From: UBA10365 sp041441915
GTDB lineage: Bacteria > Pseudomonadota > Alphaproteobacteria > Rhodobacterales > Rhodobacteraceae
Assembly: GCA_041441915.1 (NCBI GenBank)
Contig: JASDRS010000011.1
Coordinates: 1-64,000 of the forward strand
Direction: 5' to 3'
Length of the DNA: 64,000 bases
The notes beneath the pieces were generated by a model that made no database searches, was not told where the DNA came from, and saw only the letters and a program-made list of their open reading frames with translations. Every line of letters starts with the position of its first letter. Positions within the stretch are counted from its first letter, which is position 1. Shown here piece after piece: positions 26,836 to 35,414 of the stretch. The position numbers and the translations under genes are program-made.

Positions 26836-27828
26836 ATGGTTTTGATTACAACGACAAGTGGAAGTTCATTCACTCAGCTTGACCGAGATACAATTTTAAA
26901 TGCTGCAGAAAAAAGTGGTATCAATCTAGCTTATAGTTGTCGAACGGGGCGTTGCAGTACATGTAAATGTAAAATTATCAATGGAGATACAATACCCATA
27001 TTTGATGAAAGCGGTCTATCACAGGAAGAAAAAGATAATGGCTGGATTCTTAGTTGTGCAAGGACTGCAATCGATAATGTGGAAATTGAAATTGACGATT
27101 TAGGCGATGTAATTGTACCTAAACCAAATATATTACCATGTAGAATAAACAGCCTTGATAAGGTGTCTAAGCATGTTACTCGAGTGCGCTTGAGACTTCC
27201 GCCAGCCAGTGATTTTAAGATTCTGCCTGGACAATATCTAGATATTATTGGGCCTGCTGGTGTTAGGCGAAGTTACTCCGTCGCAAATTATGTAACTGAA
27301 AATATTTTGGAACTCCACATTGGACAGGTTGCCAGCGGCTGTTTAAGTAAGTATTTTTTTGAAGAGGCGAAGGAGAATGACCTGCTTCGCATAAATGGCC
27401 CACTTGGCACATTTTTTTTAAGGTCTATTAAGGCACAAAACGTCATTTTTTTGGCTACAGGAACGGGTATTGCACCTATAAAAGCAATGTTTGAGAGTAT
27501 TAATTTGTTGCCTCGTAAAGATAAACCTAATTCGGTAACGTTGTTCTGGGGTGGCCGTAATTTGGATGATTTGTATTTGGATCTATCAAATGTCAACAAA
27601 TTGTTCCGTTATGTGCCTGTGCTTTCTCGCTCGGCATTAGATTGGAAAGGTCAGAAGGGTTACGTTCAGGATATTTTTATCAATGAAAATCCTGATCTAT
27701 CAAATTGTGTAATCTATGCTTGTGGCTCAGACAAAATGGTCCGCAGTTCACGAGAAATATTGAGCAGGTATGGGCTGCCTGAGAAGAGGTTCTTTTCAGA
27801 CGCATTTTTACCTTCCGATCCACCATAA
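26836..27828 (+). CDS. rfbI: CDP-6-deoxy-4-keto-glucoseen reductase (E3), ferredoxin-FAD reductase type
   Basis: E3 passes electrons from NADH through FAD and a [2Fe-2S] centre to the E1 dehydrase (RfbH) so that C3 of the CDP-sugar is deoxygenated. The 330-aa sequence has a plant-type ferredoxin domain with C35-x4-C40-x2-C43 and C74, an FAD domain with RRSYSVAN (about 148) and an NAD domain with GTGIAPIKAM (about 210) and the C-terminal YACGSDKM. It heads a tight four-gene set rfbI-F-G-H. The order matches the enteric 3,6-dideoxyhexose clusters. Confidence 0.92.
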   Translation: MVLITTTSGSSFTQLDRDTILNAAEKSGINLAYSCRTGRCSTCKCKIINGDTIPIFDESGLSQEEKDNGWILSCARTAIDNVEIEIDDLGDVIVPKPNILPCRINSLDKVSKHVTRVRLRLPPASDFKILPGQYLDIIGPAGVRRSYSVANYVTENILELHIGQVASGCLSKYFFEEAKENDLLRINGPLGTFFLRSIKAQNVIFLATGTGIAPIKAMFESINLLPRKDKPNSVTLFWGGRNLDDLYLDLSNVNKLFRYVPVLSRSALDWKGQKGYVQDIFINENPDLSNCVIYACGSDKMVRSSREILSRYGLPEKRFFSDAFLPSDPP

Positions 27829-27846
27829 TTTTATAAGAGGTCATTT

Positions 27847-28617
27847 ATGAAAGCAGTAATTTTTGCAGGCGGGCTTGGAACACGTATAAGTGAGGAGACC
27901 AGCCTAAAGCCAAAGCCGATGATTGAAATTGGTGGTAAGCCGATTCTTTGGCATATTATGAAAATCTACTCACATCATGGTGTGAATGATTTTGTTATTT
28001 GTTGCGGTTATAAAGGCTATATAATTAAGGAGTATTTTGCAAATTACTTTTTACATCAATCAGATGTTACTTTCCACACAAACGAGAATCGCATGGAAGT
28101 GCATAGTAAAAGAGCTGAGAATTGGAAGGTTACATTAGTTGACACAGGAGAGTTTTCTCAAACTGGTGGTCGTTTAGCTGCGGTATCTAAATATGTTGAT
28201 CAAGAAGAATCTTTTTGTTTGACGTATGGCGATGGCGTTAGTGATATTAATATTTCGGCTTTAATTAAATTTCATCAAAACCACGGAAAACTCGCCACGG
28301 TAACGGGGGTTCAGGCTCCAAGTAGATTTGGGGCCTTAGATATTGATGGCACCTCTGTTAAGAGTTTCGTGGAAAAACCAAAAGGGGTTGGTGGTGTTAT
28401 AAATGGCGGTTTTTTTATTGTGTCTCCAAAGGTACTGGGTAGAATTAAAGGGGAATTGACTTTGTGGGAACAGGAGCCACTGAGTTCGTTAGCTCTTGAT
28501 GGTGAGCTAATGGCATTTGAGCATAAAGGGTTTTGGCAGTCGATGGATACCTTGCGAGACCAAAGGTTACTTGAAGAGTTGTGGTCCAAAGGTAATGCGC
28601 CATGGAAAGTGTGGTAG
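27847..28617 (+). CDS. rfbF: Glucose-1-phosphate cytidylyltransferase
   Basis: RfbF (DdhA) joins CTP and glucose-1-phosphate to CDP-glucose, the first committed step toward 3,6-dideoxyhexoses. The 256-aa product has AGGLGTRISEETSLKPKPM (7-25), the family hallmark with E-x-KPKPM, IGGKPILWHIMKIY, YGDGVSDI (about 126) with the metal Asp, and VEKPKG. AAGAGGTCATTT before the ATG gives a ribosome site. It begins 18 bases after rfbI and ends 8 bases before rfbG. Confidence 0.96.
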   Translation: MKAVIFAGGLGTRISEETSLKPKPMIEIGGKPILWHIMKIYSHHGVNDFVICCGYKGYIIKEYFANYFLHQSDVTFHTNENRMEVHSKRAENWKVTLVDTGEFSQTGGRLAAVSKYVDQEESFCLTYGDGVSDINISALIKFHQNHGKLATVTGVQAPSRFGALDIDGTSVKSFVEKPKGVGGVINGGFFIVSPKVLGRIKGELTLWEQEPLSSLALDGELMAFEHKGFWQSMDTLRDQRLLEELWSKGNAPWKVW

Positions 28618-28625
28618 TCAGTGGT

Positions 28626-29699
28626 ATGATTAATTCAGAATTTTGGAAAAACAAAAAAGTTTTTTTAACGGGCCATACTGGGTTTAAGGGCAGTTGGTTA
28701 TCTATTTGGCTTAACTCTATGGGCGCTGTAGTTAAAGGCTATTCGTTGATACCGTCTACTAGACCAAATTTATTTAAGGTAGCCAGTATAGAGAAATTAG
28801 TAGATTCTGAGATTAACGATATACGAAATTATTCTGCACTCTGTTCCAGCATCTCAGAATTTTGTCCCGATATTATATTTCATATGGCCGCTCAACCTCT
28901 CGTCCGTACTTCTTATGAAAACCCGCTAGAAACCTATCAAACAAATGTTATGGGGACAGCCAATTTATTGGAAGCTGTCCGTCAGTGTTCATCTGTCCGT
29001 GCAGTTGTAAACATAACAACAGACAAATGTTATGAAAATAAAGAGTGGCTATGGGGTTACAAGGAGACTGACCCTATGGGCGGTAGAGATCCTTATAGCA
29101 GCAGCAAGGGATGCGCTGAGTTGGTGACGGCAGCGTACCGAGCGTCTTTTTTAAAGCAAGCGAATGTAGGCATTGCTACTGCTCGTGCAGGTAATGTCAT
29201 TGGTGGAGGTGACTGGGCCAAAGATCGGTTATTGCCTGATCTTATTAGGGCATTCGAAGCAGGGAAACCTGCCGTTATTCGGAATCCTAATGCCACGAGG
29301 CCTTGGCAGCATGTTTTGGAGCCATTATCTGGCTATCTAAAACTTGCAGAGAAACTATATCAAGATCCCGTGAAATATTCAGAGGGATGGAATTTTGGTC
29401 CTTATGATCATGATGTTCAGCCTGTTAATTGGATTTTAAATAGTATGGCCAGGTTGTGGCCTGGTTCCTCATGGAAGTTAGATCAGGATGATAATCCCCA
29501 TGAAGCCATGCTCTTGAAATTGGACATATCAAAGGCGTCAACTATCTTGAACTGGACACCTACTTGGGATTTAGCTTCTGCATTAGATAAAATCGTTAGA
29601 TGGCATAAATTCTGGATTGAGGGATCTGACATGAGGGTTGTGTGTCTTAACGAAATTAGTGAATTTACTAAGGACATAAAAAATGCCTACAATGGATAG
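28626..29699 (+). CDS. rfbG: CDP-glucose 4,6-dehydratase
   Basis: RfbG (DdhB) converts CDP-glucose to CDP-4-keto-6-deoxyglucose using bound NAD. The 357-aa SDR has the cofactor loop TGHTGFKGSW (about 14-23), the TTDK segment near 132, and catalytic Tyr-x3-Lys in DPYSSSKG (about 158-165). I start at ATG 28626 (MINSEFWKNKKVF), matching the family's usual beginning, rather than an in-frame codon eight residues earlier inside rfbF. It overlaps rfbH by 17 bases. Confidence 0.95.
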   Translation: MINSEFWKNKKVFLTGHTGFKGSWLSIWLNSMGAVVKGYSLIPSTRPNLFKVASIEKLVDSEINDIRNYSALCSSISEFCPDIIFHMAAQPLVRTSYENPLETYQTNVMGTANLLEAVRQCSSVRAVVNITTDKCYENKEWLWGYKETDPMGGRDPYSSSKGCAELVTAAYRASFLKQANVGIATARAGNVIGGGDWAKDRLLPDLIRAFEAGKPAVIRNPNATRPWQHVLEPLSGYLKLAEKLYQDPVKYSEGWNFGPYDHDVQPVNWILNSMARLWPGSSWKLDQDDNPHEAMLLKLDISKASTILNWTPTWDLASALDKIVRWHKFWIEGSDMRVVCLNEISEFTKDIKNAYNG

Positions 29700-30999
29700 T
29701 TTAAGAGCTGATATTGCTGAATTAGTTGGTCAATACGCGAAATTAAAATATGAGGAAAAAATATTTATACCGGGTGAAACGCCTGTGCCCGTATCAGGGA
29801 AAGTAATTGGCGAGACAGAACTTCAGTATATGGTTGAAGCTTCCCTAGACGGATGGTTAACGACTGGTAAGTTTAATGATAAATTTGAAAAAGAACTAGC
29901 AGCCTTTATTGGGATAAAGCATTTAATTACGGTCAATTCCGGTTCGTCGGCTAATCTCGTGGCTTTTAGCACTTTAACGTCTCATAAACTTGGAGATAGG
30001 GCGATCAAAAAAGGAGACGAAGTCATTGGTGTTGCCGCAGGTTTTCCTACTACTGTAAATCCGATTATCCAATTTGGTGCAGTCCCCGTTTTTGTTGATG
30101 TAGATTTAAGAACTCACAATATTGATGCAAATCTAATTGAGGCCGCAATTACGCCAAAAACCAAAGCAATTATGCTGGCTCATACCTTAGGTAATCCTTT
30201 TAACGTCAAAAAGGTTAAGGAAATTTGTGATAAATATGGATTGTGGTTAATTGAGGATAGCTGCGATGCGTTGGGGGCAAAGTACGAAGAAAAAATGATT
30301 GGCACATGGGGTGATATTGCTACATTAAGTTTTTACCCTGCGCACCACATGACAATGGGGGAAGGCGGTGCAGTCTTTAGTAATAATTCGGAATTAATGA
30401 GCATTGCTGAATCTTACCGAGATTGGGGGCGTGACTGCTACTGCAAGACGGGTTGTGATGATACATGTGGTAAACGGTTTGGGCAAAAATTGGGCTCGCT
30501 ACCGCAGGGCTATGACCATAAGTACACTTATTCTCATCTTGGCTTTAACTTAAAAATTACCGATATGCAGGCGGCATGTGGGCTTGCCCAATTAAAACGC
30601 CTCCCGGAGTTCATTGCTAAACGAAATGCTAATTTCAATTATTTACATGAAAAGCTATCGTCACTATCCGAATTTATTGATTTGGCAGTTCCTACTGAGA
30701 ATTCAGAACCTTCTTGGTTTGGATTTTCTATAACGCTAAAGGCAGACTGTGGAGTTGATCGGACAGATTTAATAAAATATTTAGATGAAAATAAAATTGG
30801 GACTCGATTGCTGTTTGCTGGAAACTTAACAAAACAACCATATTTCGAAGAGCTGGAATATAGAGTTGTGGGTGAATTAATAAACACTGATATCACCATG
30901 AATCGGACTCTTTGGGTTGGGTTATATCCAGGTCTAAATTATGAGCATTTGGATTATATAATTCAAAAATTAGAAGAATTTTTTGGCCTCAACTTCTAA
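29683..30999 (+). CDS. rfbH: CDP-6-deoxy-D-xylo-4-hexulose-3-dehydrase (E1)
   Basis: RfbH (DdhC) is the PMP and [2Fe-2S] enzyme that removes the C3 hydroxyl of CDP-4-keto-6-deoxyglucose. It is built like a sugar aminotransferase, but the PLP lysine is replaced by His in SFYPAHHMTMGEGG (His221/222), as required for E1. The iron-sulfur ligands fit the known C-x57-C-x1-C-x7-C pattern exactly: Cys194, Cys252, Cys254 and Cys262. AAGGA precedes the ATG. With rfbI, F and G it makes CDP-4-keto-3,6-dideoxyglucose; the last reductase/epimerase that decides abequose, paratose, tyvelose or ascarylose is not in the window. Confidence 0.96.
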   Translation: MPTMDSLRADIAELVGQYAKLKYEEKIFIPGETPVPVSGKVIGETELQYMVEASLDGWLTTGKFNDKFEKELAAFIGIKHLITVNSGSSANLVAFSTLTSHKLGDRAIKKGDEVIGVAAGFPTTVNPIIQFGAVPVFVDVDLRTHNIDANLIEAAITPKTKAIMLAHTLGNPFNVKKVKEICDKYGLWLIEDSCDALGAKYEEKMIGTWGDIATLSFYPAHHMTMGEGGAVFSNNSELMSIAESYRDWGRDCYCKTGCDDTCGKRFGQKLGSLPQGYDHKYTYSHLGFNLKITDMQAACGLAQLKRLPEFIAKRNANFNYLHEKLSSLSEFIDLAVPTENSEPSWFGFSITLKADCGVDRTDLIKYLDENKIGTRLLFAGNLTKQPYFEELEYRVVGELINTDITMNRTLWVGLYPGLNYEHLDYIIQKLEEFFGLNF

Positions 31000-31204
31000 T
31001 ATTTTATATAGGACAATTTCCTGAGCGAGGAAGTAAAAATTAATGATTAAATTGTGCTTTTTCCAGCAGAGCTCGACGCGGTCCCTGGACCAAAAAACCC
31101 TGACGAAGAACATATTGTGGCCCTGAATGCGCTGGTGGTTCAATCTTGATAATTGCCACCCCGTATCAGGCAGCAGGGCCAATTAGATTTTATTGGGCTT
31201 AGCG
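31000..31204. other. Intergenic remnant between rfbH and the rmlC relic
   Basis: Short fragments read like coding sequence (for example plus strand 31063-31135, ending in a double stop), and it may be the lost 3' half of the rmlC relic or another decayed gene. I cannot assign it. GC rises here relative to rfbH, marking the border to the higher-GC manC segment. Confidence 0.35.
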
Positions 31205-31512
31205 TAGCCATTCTGCAAGAAGCTGTGCTAACCATTTTCCATGAGACGGACTGGCGTCGCGCACATTAGTGGCCACATCAAAAAGCGCCCCACGCCCACA
31301 GTGCACGAACTTGCCTTGGCCGTGTGGCGACGATTGAAAGTGCAGGTCGCGAACGACATGATTTTCTTTCGCAAACTCCAGAAAGACTTATGTCTTCGGC
31401 TTTTGAGGCTTTACAGGTTGCAGCTCTCTGATAAAAATCTTTGGCTATTAGCAAGCTGTCGAGGCATGAAGATGAGGCCGCCCCCAAGAGGTGATATTTC
31501 AATCATGCTCAT
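31205..31512 (-). pseudogene. Decayed dTDP-4-dehydrorhamnose 3,5-epimerase (rmlC/rfbC)
   Basis: Starting at an ATG that overlaps the manC stop (ATGA, 31509-31512), the sequence reads GGLIFMPRQLANSQRFLSES, equivalent to the N terminus of RmlC (xVLIFEPxxFGDxRGFFxES), then hits a stop. A second frame continues ENHVVRDLHFQSSPHGQGKF and CGRGALFDVATNVR then SPSHGKW, the RmlC core including the catalytic His region. The last third (IPEGFAHGF part) is gone. An intact rmlC exists at 34863-35414, so this is a redundant dead paralogue of different ancestry. Confidence 0.82.
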
Positions 31513-32936
31513 CCCTTGGCTCCCTGGCCACGAGAATAAATATCCTCGTACCGAATGATATCGTCTTCCCCGAGGTAGCTGCCCGTTTGCACTTCGATCA
31601 GGACCATTGGCATCTTTCCAGGGTTTGTCACGCGGTGGACAGCGCCAAGTGGGATAAAGACGGATTGGTTCTCAGATAACAGTCGGACCTTTTCATCAAT
31701 GGTCACTTGGGCTGTGCCGGACACCACAATCCAGTGCTCGGAGCGATGGTGGTGCGACTGGAGGGACAGAGACGCCCCTGGGTGGACATTAATACGTTTA
31801 ACCTGAAAGCGGTCACTGATAACGAGGCTCTCGAAAAAGCCCCAGGGGCGATGGTCTTTGGGGAAGGTTGTCGCTTGGGCGGCGTTCTTGGCTTTGAGCG
31901 CGTTGACTGCCTTTTTGACATCCTGCGCGCGAGACATGTCAGCAATTAAAACGGCGTCATTCATGGCCACTGCGATGATATTCTTGAGGCCAATGCCCAC
32001 GATTTCGAGCCGCTCGCTGTCCGATCGTAAAAGCGTGTCAGTGCAATCGATGGCCGTTGCCTCACCCGAGGTAAGCACACCGTCACTGCCCTTGGCGCTC
32101 TCTCGCCAGACAGCGTCCCAACCGCCCAAATCGGACCAGCCACCATTGAAGGGAACGACTGACAAGTTAGTCGCTTTTTCCATGACCGCGTAGTCGATGG
32201 ATATGTTGTCGGCTTTGGCCCAAGCTTCGCCCCCGAGACGGTAAAACCCAAGGTCAATTTCACCGGTTTCAACTGCGTCATTGACTGGGTTGATTAGACT
32301 GGGAGCGTGCTCCTTAAACGCAGCGATTATGTCTTTGGCGCGGAAGAGGAAGATCCCAGCGTTCCAAAGGAACGATCCGTCAGCAAGCATTTCGGCGGCG
32401 CGGCTGGCATCAGGTTTCTCAACAAAGCGCTTGAGGGGGACGGATCCACCAGTTGGGCTTTCTGCCAGCTCCAGGTAGCCATAGGCCGTCTCTGCGTGGC
32501 TAGGGGTTACCCCAAAAGTCACAAGTTGGCCCAGTTCAACAGCCGTCAGACCCACGCGAACCGCCGCTTGAAATGCTGCCGTATCGGGTACGACGTGGTC
32601 AGACGGTGCCACAAGCATCACGGTTTCAGAGTTCTTGTGTGCTAGATAAAGCGCAGCAGCCAAAACGGCGGGGGCGGTGTTGCGCCCCTCTGGTTCGATC
32701 AAGATTGCACCCGGATTGATACCCACCTCTTGAAGCTGTTCGGTGACGATAAAGCGAAAATCGGAATTAGTGATTATAACCGGCTTATCAAACAGCTCGC
32801 TGGACATCCGTTGTGCCGATCCCTGAAACAACGTCTGTTCTCCAACTAGTGGTACGAACTGCTTTGGGTAAGACTTACGTGACAGCGGCCATAGGCGCGT
32901 GCCAGATCCGCCACATAAAATAACTGGTGTGATCAT
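31509..32936 (-). CDS. manC: Mannose-1-phosphate guanylyltransferase / mannose-6-phosphate isomerase
   Basis: This bifunctional type II enzyme makes GDP-mannose from mannose-1-phosphate and interconverts fructose- and mannose-6-phosphate. The N-terminal transferase has CGGSGTRLWPLSRKSYPKQF (8-27), FVEKP (about 170) and NAGIFLF (about 192). The C-terminal cupin isomerase part holds the PWG motif (near 366) and HHHRSEHWIVVSGTA (about 395-410). GAGGCG precedes the ATG. GC content is visibly higher than in the flanking rfb genes, suggesting separate acquisition or better conservation. It was formerly followed by rmlC, now decayed. Confidence 0.96.
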   Translation of the reverse strand: MITPVILCGGSGTRLWPLSRKSYPKQFVPLVGEQTLFQGSAQRMSSELFDKPVIITNSDFRFIVTEQLQEVGINPGAILIEPEGRNTAPAVLAAALYLAHKNSETVMLVAPSDHVVPDTAAFQAAVRVGLTAVELGQLVTFGVTPSHAETAYGYLELAESPTGGSVPLKRFVEKPDASRAAEMLADGSFLWNAGIFLFRAKDIIAAFKEHAPSLINPVNDAVETGEIDLGFYRLGGEAWAKADNISIDYAVMEKATNLSVVPFNGGWSDLGGWDAVWRESAKGSDGVLTSGEATAIDCTDTLLRSDSERLEIVGIGLKNIIAVAMNDAVLIADMSRAQDVKKAVNALKAKNAAQATTFPKDHRPWGFFESLVISDRFQVKRINVHPGASLSLQSHHHRSEHWIVVSGTAQVTIDEKVRLLSENQSVFIPLGAVHRVTNPGKMPMVLIEVQTGSYLGEDDIIRYEDIYSRGQGAKG

Positions 32937-33364
32937 AATTGCGCCTCTTTTTTATGCATATTTTTGAAGTAGTGTTATTTTTTGTGCTAGTCAATTACCA
33001 GCGCTCTAATTTGAGTAGGTACTGCTTTTCACAAATCAAGCATACGATTATGAACTTATGTGAAACTGGCCGAGTTTCACATAGCTGCTTTTAGCAGTTG
33101 TTGACTTGTTTCGCCAGTCGTCACTGATATGACTGTCCGTTTTCAGGCTTTTTGCAGAATAATGACTAGATAGCTTTGCTCCACTGGTGATAGTTAACTT
33201 CAAAAGTCTAACGTAGATTATGAGCAGCCGATCCCTTAATTTTAATATATGAGCCATAGTTGGCCACTTCTCAACGTTAAACACTATCGTAGATGATGCA
33301 TATAAAATTAGACCTGTATTTTTTTAGTATTATGGATAAATATGGATAATTATAAAAGAACAAA
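32937..33364. other. Divergent intergenic region manC / uppS
   Basis: No gene is visible in 428 bases. It should hold promoters for both flanking genes. A perfect 10-bp inverted repeat lies at 33058-33082 and a smaller CTGC-TTTTA-GCAG hairpin follows at about 33085-33098. Confidence 0.5.
33058..33082. repeat. Perfect 10-bp inverted repeat with 5-bp loop
   Basis: ATGTGAAACT (33058-33067) and AGTTTCACAT (33073-33082) are exact complements around GGCCG. Neither side has a T-run. It could be a regulator site, an mRNA hairpin, or a small repeated element; only one copy was noticed in the window. Confidence 0.7.
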
Positions 33365-34117
33365 ATGAAACGAAAACTTTTGATTCAAAAACAGCCTTTA
33401 GAAGTGGATAACAAACCCGTTGAACATCTGGCTATTATTATGGATGGTAATGGGCGTTGGGCGACCAACCGTGGATTGCCGCGGCTTGTTGGCCATAGAC
33501 GGGGGGCCGAGGTGGTCCGCGCAATCGTGCAAGCCGCGCCCGACTTGGGAGTAAAATGGCTAACTGTCTATGCGTTTTCCACTGAAAATTGGAAACGCTC
33601 CACCTATGAAGTTTTGGGTTTGATGTCAATTTTTGCGAAGTATATTGAGCGAGAAGCTGACCGTCTGGCGGCCAATGGCGTGAGAATGCGCTTTATCGGT
33701 GACCGTTCGCGCCTTGAACGTAAATTACAAAACCTGATGGCGGGGATAGAAGCCCGCACAAAAAAGTGTACAGTTTTGAACCTGACTGTTGCCATAAATT
33801 ATGGTGGGCGTGATGAATTAACCCGCGCCGCCAGAAGCTTGGCGCAAAAAGTGGCAAGCGGCGAGCTTGTCGCAGATCAGATAAGCCAAGATGATTTTGC
33901 CAATTGCCTTGATACGGCTGATCTACCCGATCCGGATTTGGTGATCCGCACCTCGGGGGAAATGCGAACGTCAAACTTTCTGCCTTGGCAAGCGGCCTAT
34001 GCCGAATATGAATTTATTTCCATGCTTTGGCCCGATTTCAATACCGAAGGTCTTGCTTCGATTTTGTCACGTTTTGGCCAAAGAGACCGCCGTCTCGGAG
34101 GGGTAGCAGAAGGATAA
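33365..34117 (+). CDS. uppS: Isoprenyl transferase (undecaprenyl diphosphate synthase family)
   Basis: The cis-prenyltransferase builds the C55 carrier lipid used for peptidoglycan and polysaccharide assembly. The 250-aa product has the catalytic Asp in IIMDGNGRWA (Asp27), GHRRGAEVVR, YAFSTENWKRS (about 69-79), NYGGRDEL (about 145) and RTSGEMRTSNFLPWQ near 200. In most alphaproteobacteria uppS sits in the frr-cdsA-dxr cluster; here it stands alone inside a polysaccharide locus, so it may be a dedicated second copy or a relocated sole copy. Confidence 0.93.
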   Translation: MKRKLLIQKQPLEVDNKPVEHLAIIMDGNGRWATNRGLPRLVGHRRGAEVVRAIVQAAPDLGVKWLTVYAFSTENWKRSTYEVLGLMSIFAKYIEREADRLAANGVRMRFIGDRSRLERKLQNLMAGIEARTKKCTVLNLTVAINYGGRDELTRAARSLAQKVASGELVADQISQDDFANCLDTADLPDPDLVIRTSGEMRTSNFLPWQAAYAEYEFISMLWPDFNTEGLASILSRFGQRDRRLGGVAEG

Positions 34118-34862
34118 CGCAAGCTCTTGAGATCCAGTCACCAGTCCCGGAAGCTCGTTCAAACAAGGGTACGTGAAAATAGTTTTGGACATGAGATAAC
34201 GTTTCCAATTAACGAATAAAATTGTAAATAAATGTCTGATAGTGTGTCATATTAGACGTTTGGCGCCATGAGTTTTTGGTGGTTAGTCGAGGTACTTAGG
34301 CAAAGCAGGCGGTTTGTCTCATCACGAGTTGCTCACCCGTTCGAGTTTTGGCAAGGAGTGTGGAATAGAGTACGTGGGCTCTGTTGCGGCCAATATACCC
34401 TGCACGGCGAAATCTTTCCTTAAACTGGAGTTCAATTAGTTAGGCCCTGATGCTTTCTCCAAAAAAGAAACCGTCGCCAATTATTTTGTGAATTGTGCTG
34501 CTCAGTAAAAACGCGGCATTCGGTGTGAGATTTTGTTGCCGTCGGTCATGCCGTGAGATTGGCTATTTAATATAAGAAAGTCAGATTTGGGGTCGCCGGC
34601 GTGACTGAAAACTAGGGCGCGGGGATAGGACAGTAAGCTGGCCATTCTCCTGGCTGACTTCTACTTTTTTGAAAAAGCAATATTTTTCTAAGCACATCTA
34701 TTCAAAATTATTGTCAAATTAGTTTAAAAAAATCAACTTTTGCACTTCTTGTATTGTATCCAAAGCAGAGCCTAATTACCTTCTTGAAATAATGCGGACC
34801 CTACTATGGTCAATCCATGTGGCAGTATTTCTAACAATGACTAGCAATAAGGAAAAGTATCA
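34118..34862. other. 745-base intergenic region, content unclear
   Basis: I find no convincing gene. A 52-codon frame from ATG at about 34269 has a Trp/Arg-rich product without a good ribosome site. Two GTGAGATT octamers occur about 27 bases apart near 34530. It could be decayed coding sequence like the other gaps; nothing is recognisable. The rfbC promoter should lie at the right end. Confidence 0.35.
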
Positions 34863-35414
34863 GTGAACTCTCAATCAGTAGTTTTTTTGGCGCCATCAAG
34901 ATATCCCGATTCTCGCGGGTTTTTTTCTGAAACTTGGAATAAGAAATTGCTAACTTCAAAAGGAATTGACGTTGATTTTGTTCAAGATAATCAGTCTATT
35001 TCTTATGAAACGGGTACCGTGCGCGGCCTTCATTTTCAGGCTCCACCATATGCTCAAGCGAAGCTTGTTAGGTGTGGTCGTGGCCGAATTTTCGATGTAG
35101 CCGTTGATATTCGCGTTGGCAGCCCAAACTATGGGCAATGGGTTGGTCTCGAGTTGAGTTTTGAAAATGGAAAACAAGTTTTTATTCCTGAGGGGTTCCT
35201 CCATGGGTTTGTGACCTTGGAGCCGAACACTGAGATTATTTATAAATGTTCAAATTATTACTCTTCGGAGCACCAAGGCGAAGTTCGTTTTGATGACCCA
35301 GATATTAACATAAAATGGCCTATAGAGCTATCTAATGTAGGTTTATCTGAAAAAGATGAAACCGCCCCTTATCTTAAAGGTATAAAAAATCCATTTATAT
35401 ATAGGGTGCCATAA
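34863..35414 (+). CDS. rfbC: dTDP-4-dehydrorhamnose 3,5-epimerase
   Basis: RmlC epimerises C3 and C5 of dTDP-4-keto-6-deoxyglucose on the way to dTDP-L-rhamnose. The 183-aa cupin has SRGFFSETWN (18-27), the catalytic His in TVRGLHFQAPP (His57), FDVAVDIRVGSPNYGQWVG split around residues 75-93, IPEGFLHGF (about 108-116) and YKCSNYYSSEHQG. The start is GTG with AAGGA upstream. Its stop touches the start of rfbB with no gap, so rfbC-B-D is a coupled operon. Confidence 0.96.
   Translation: MNSQSVVFLAPSRYPDSRGFFSETWNKKLLTSKGIDVDFVQDNQSISYETGTVRGLHFQAPPYAQAKLVRCGRGRIFDVAVDIRVGSPNYGQWVGLELSFENGKQVFIPEGFLHGFVTLEPNTEIIYKCSNYYSSEHQGEVRFDDPDINIKWPIELSNVGLSEKDETAPYLKGIKNPFIYRVP

Noticed and set aside
26836..27828. 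Reductase partner of the Rieske oxygenase
   Set aside because: It is a ferredoxin-FAD-NAD reductase, but it leads the rfbI-F-G-H set, 16 kb away, and fits the E3 role for CDP-sugar deoxygenation.
31278..31558. Small frames overlapping the manC 3' end
   Set aside because: The minus-strand content is explained by an rmlC relic; the plus-strand frame is its antisense shadow.
34320..34345. Possible tRNA T-arm (CCCGTTCGAGTTTTGG)
   Set aside because: The stem does not pair and no D-arm, anticodon arm or acceptor stem is found around it.
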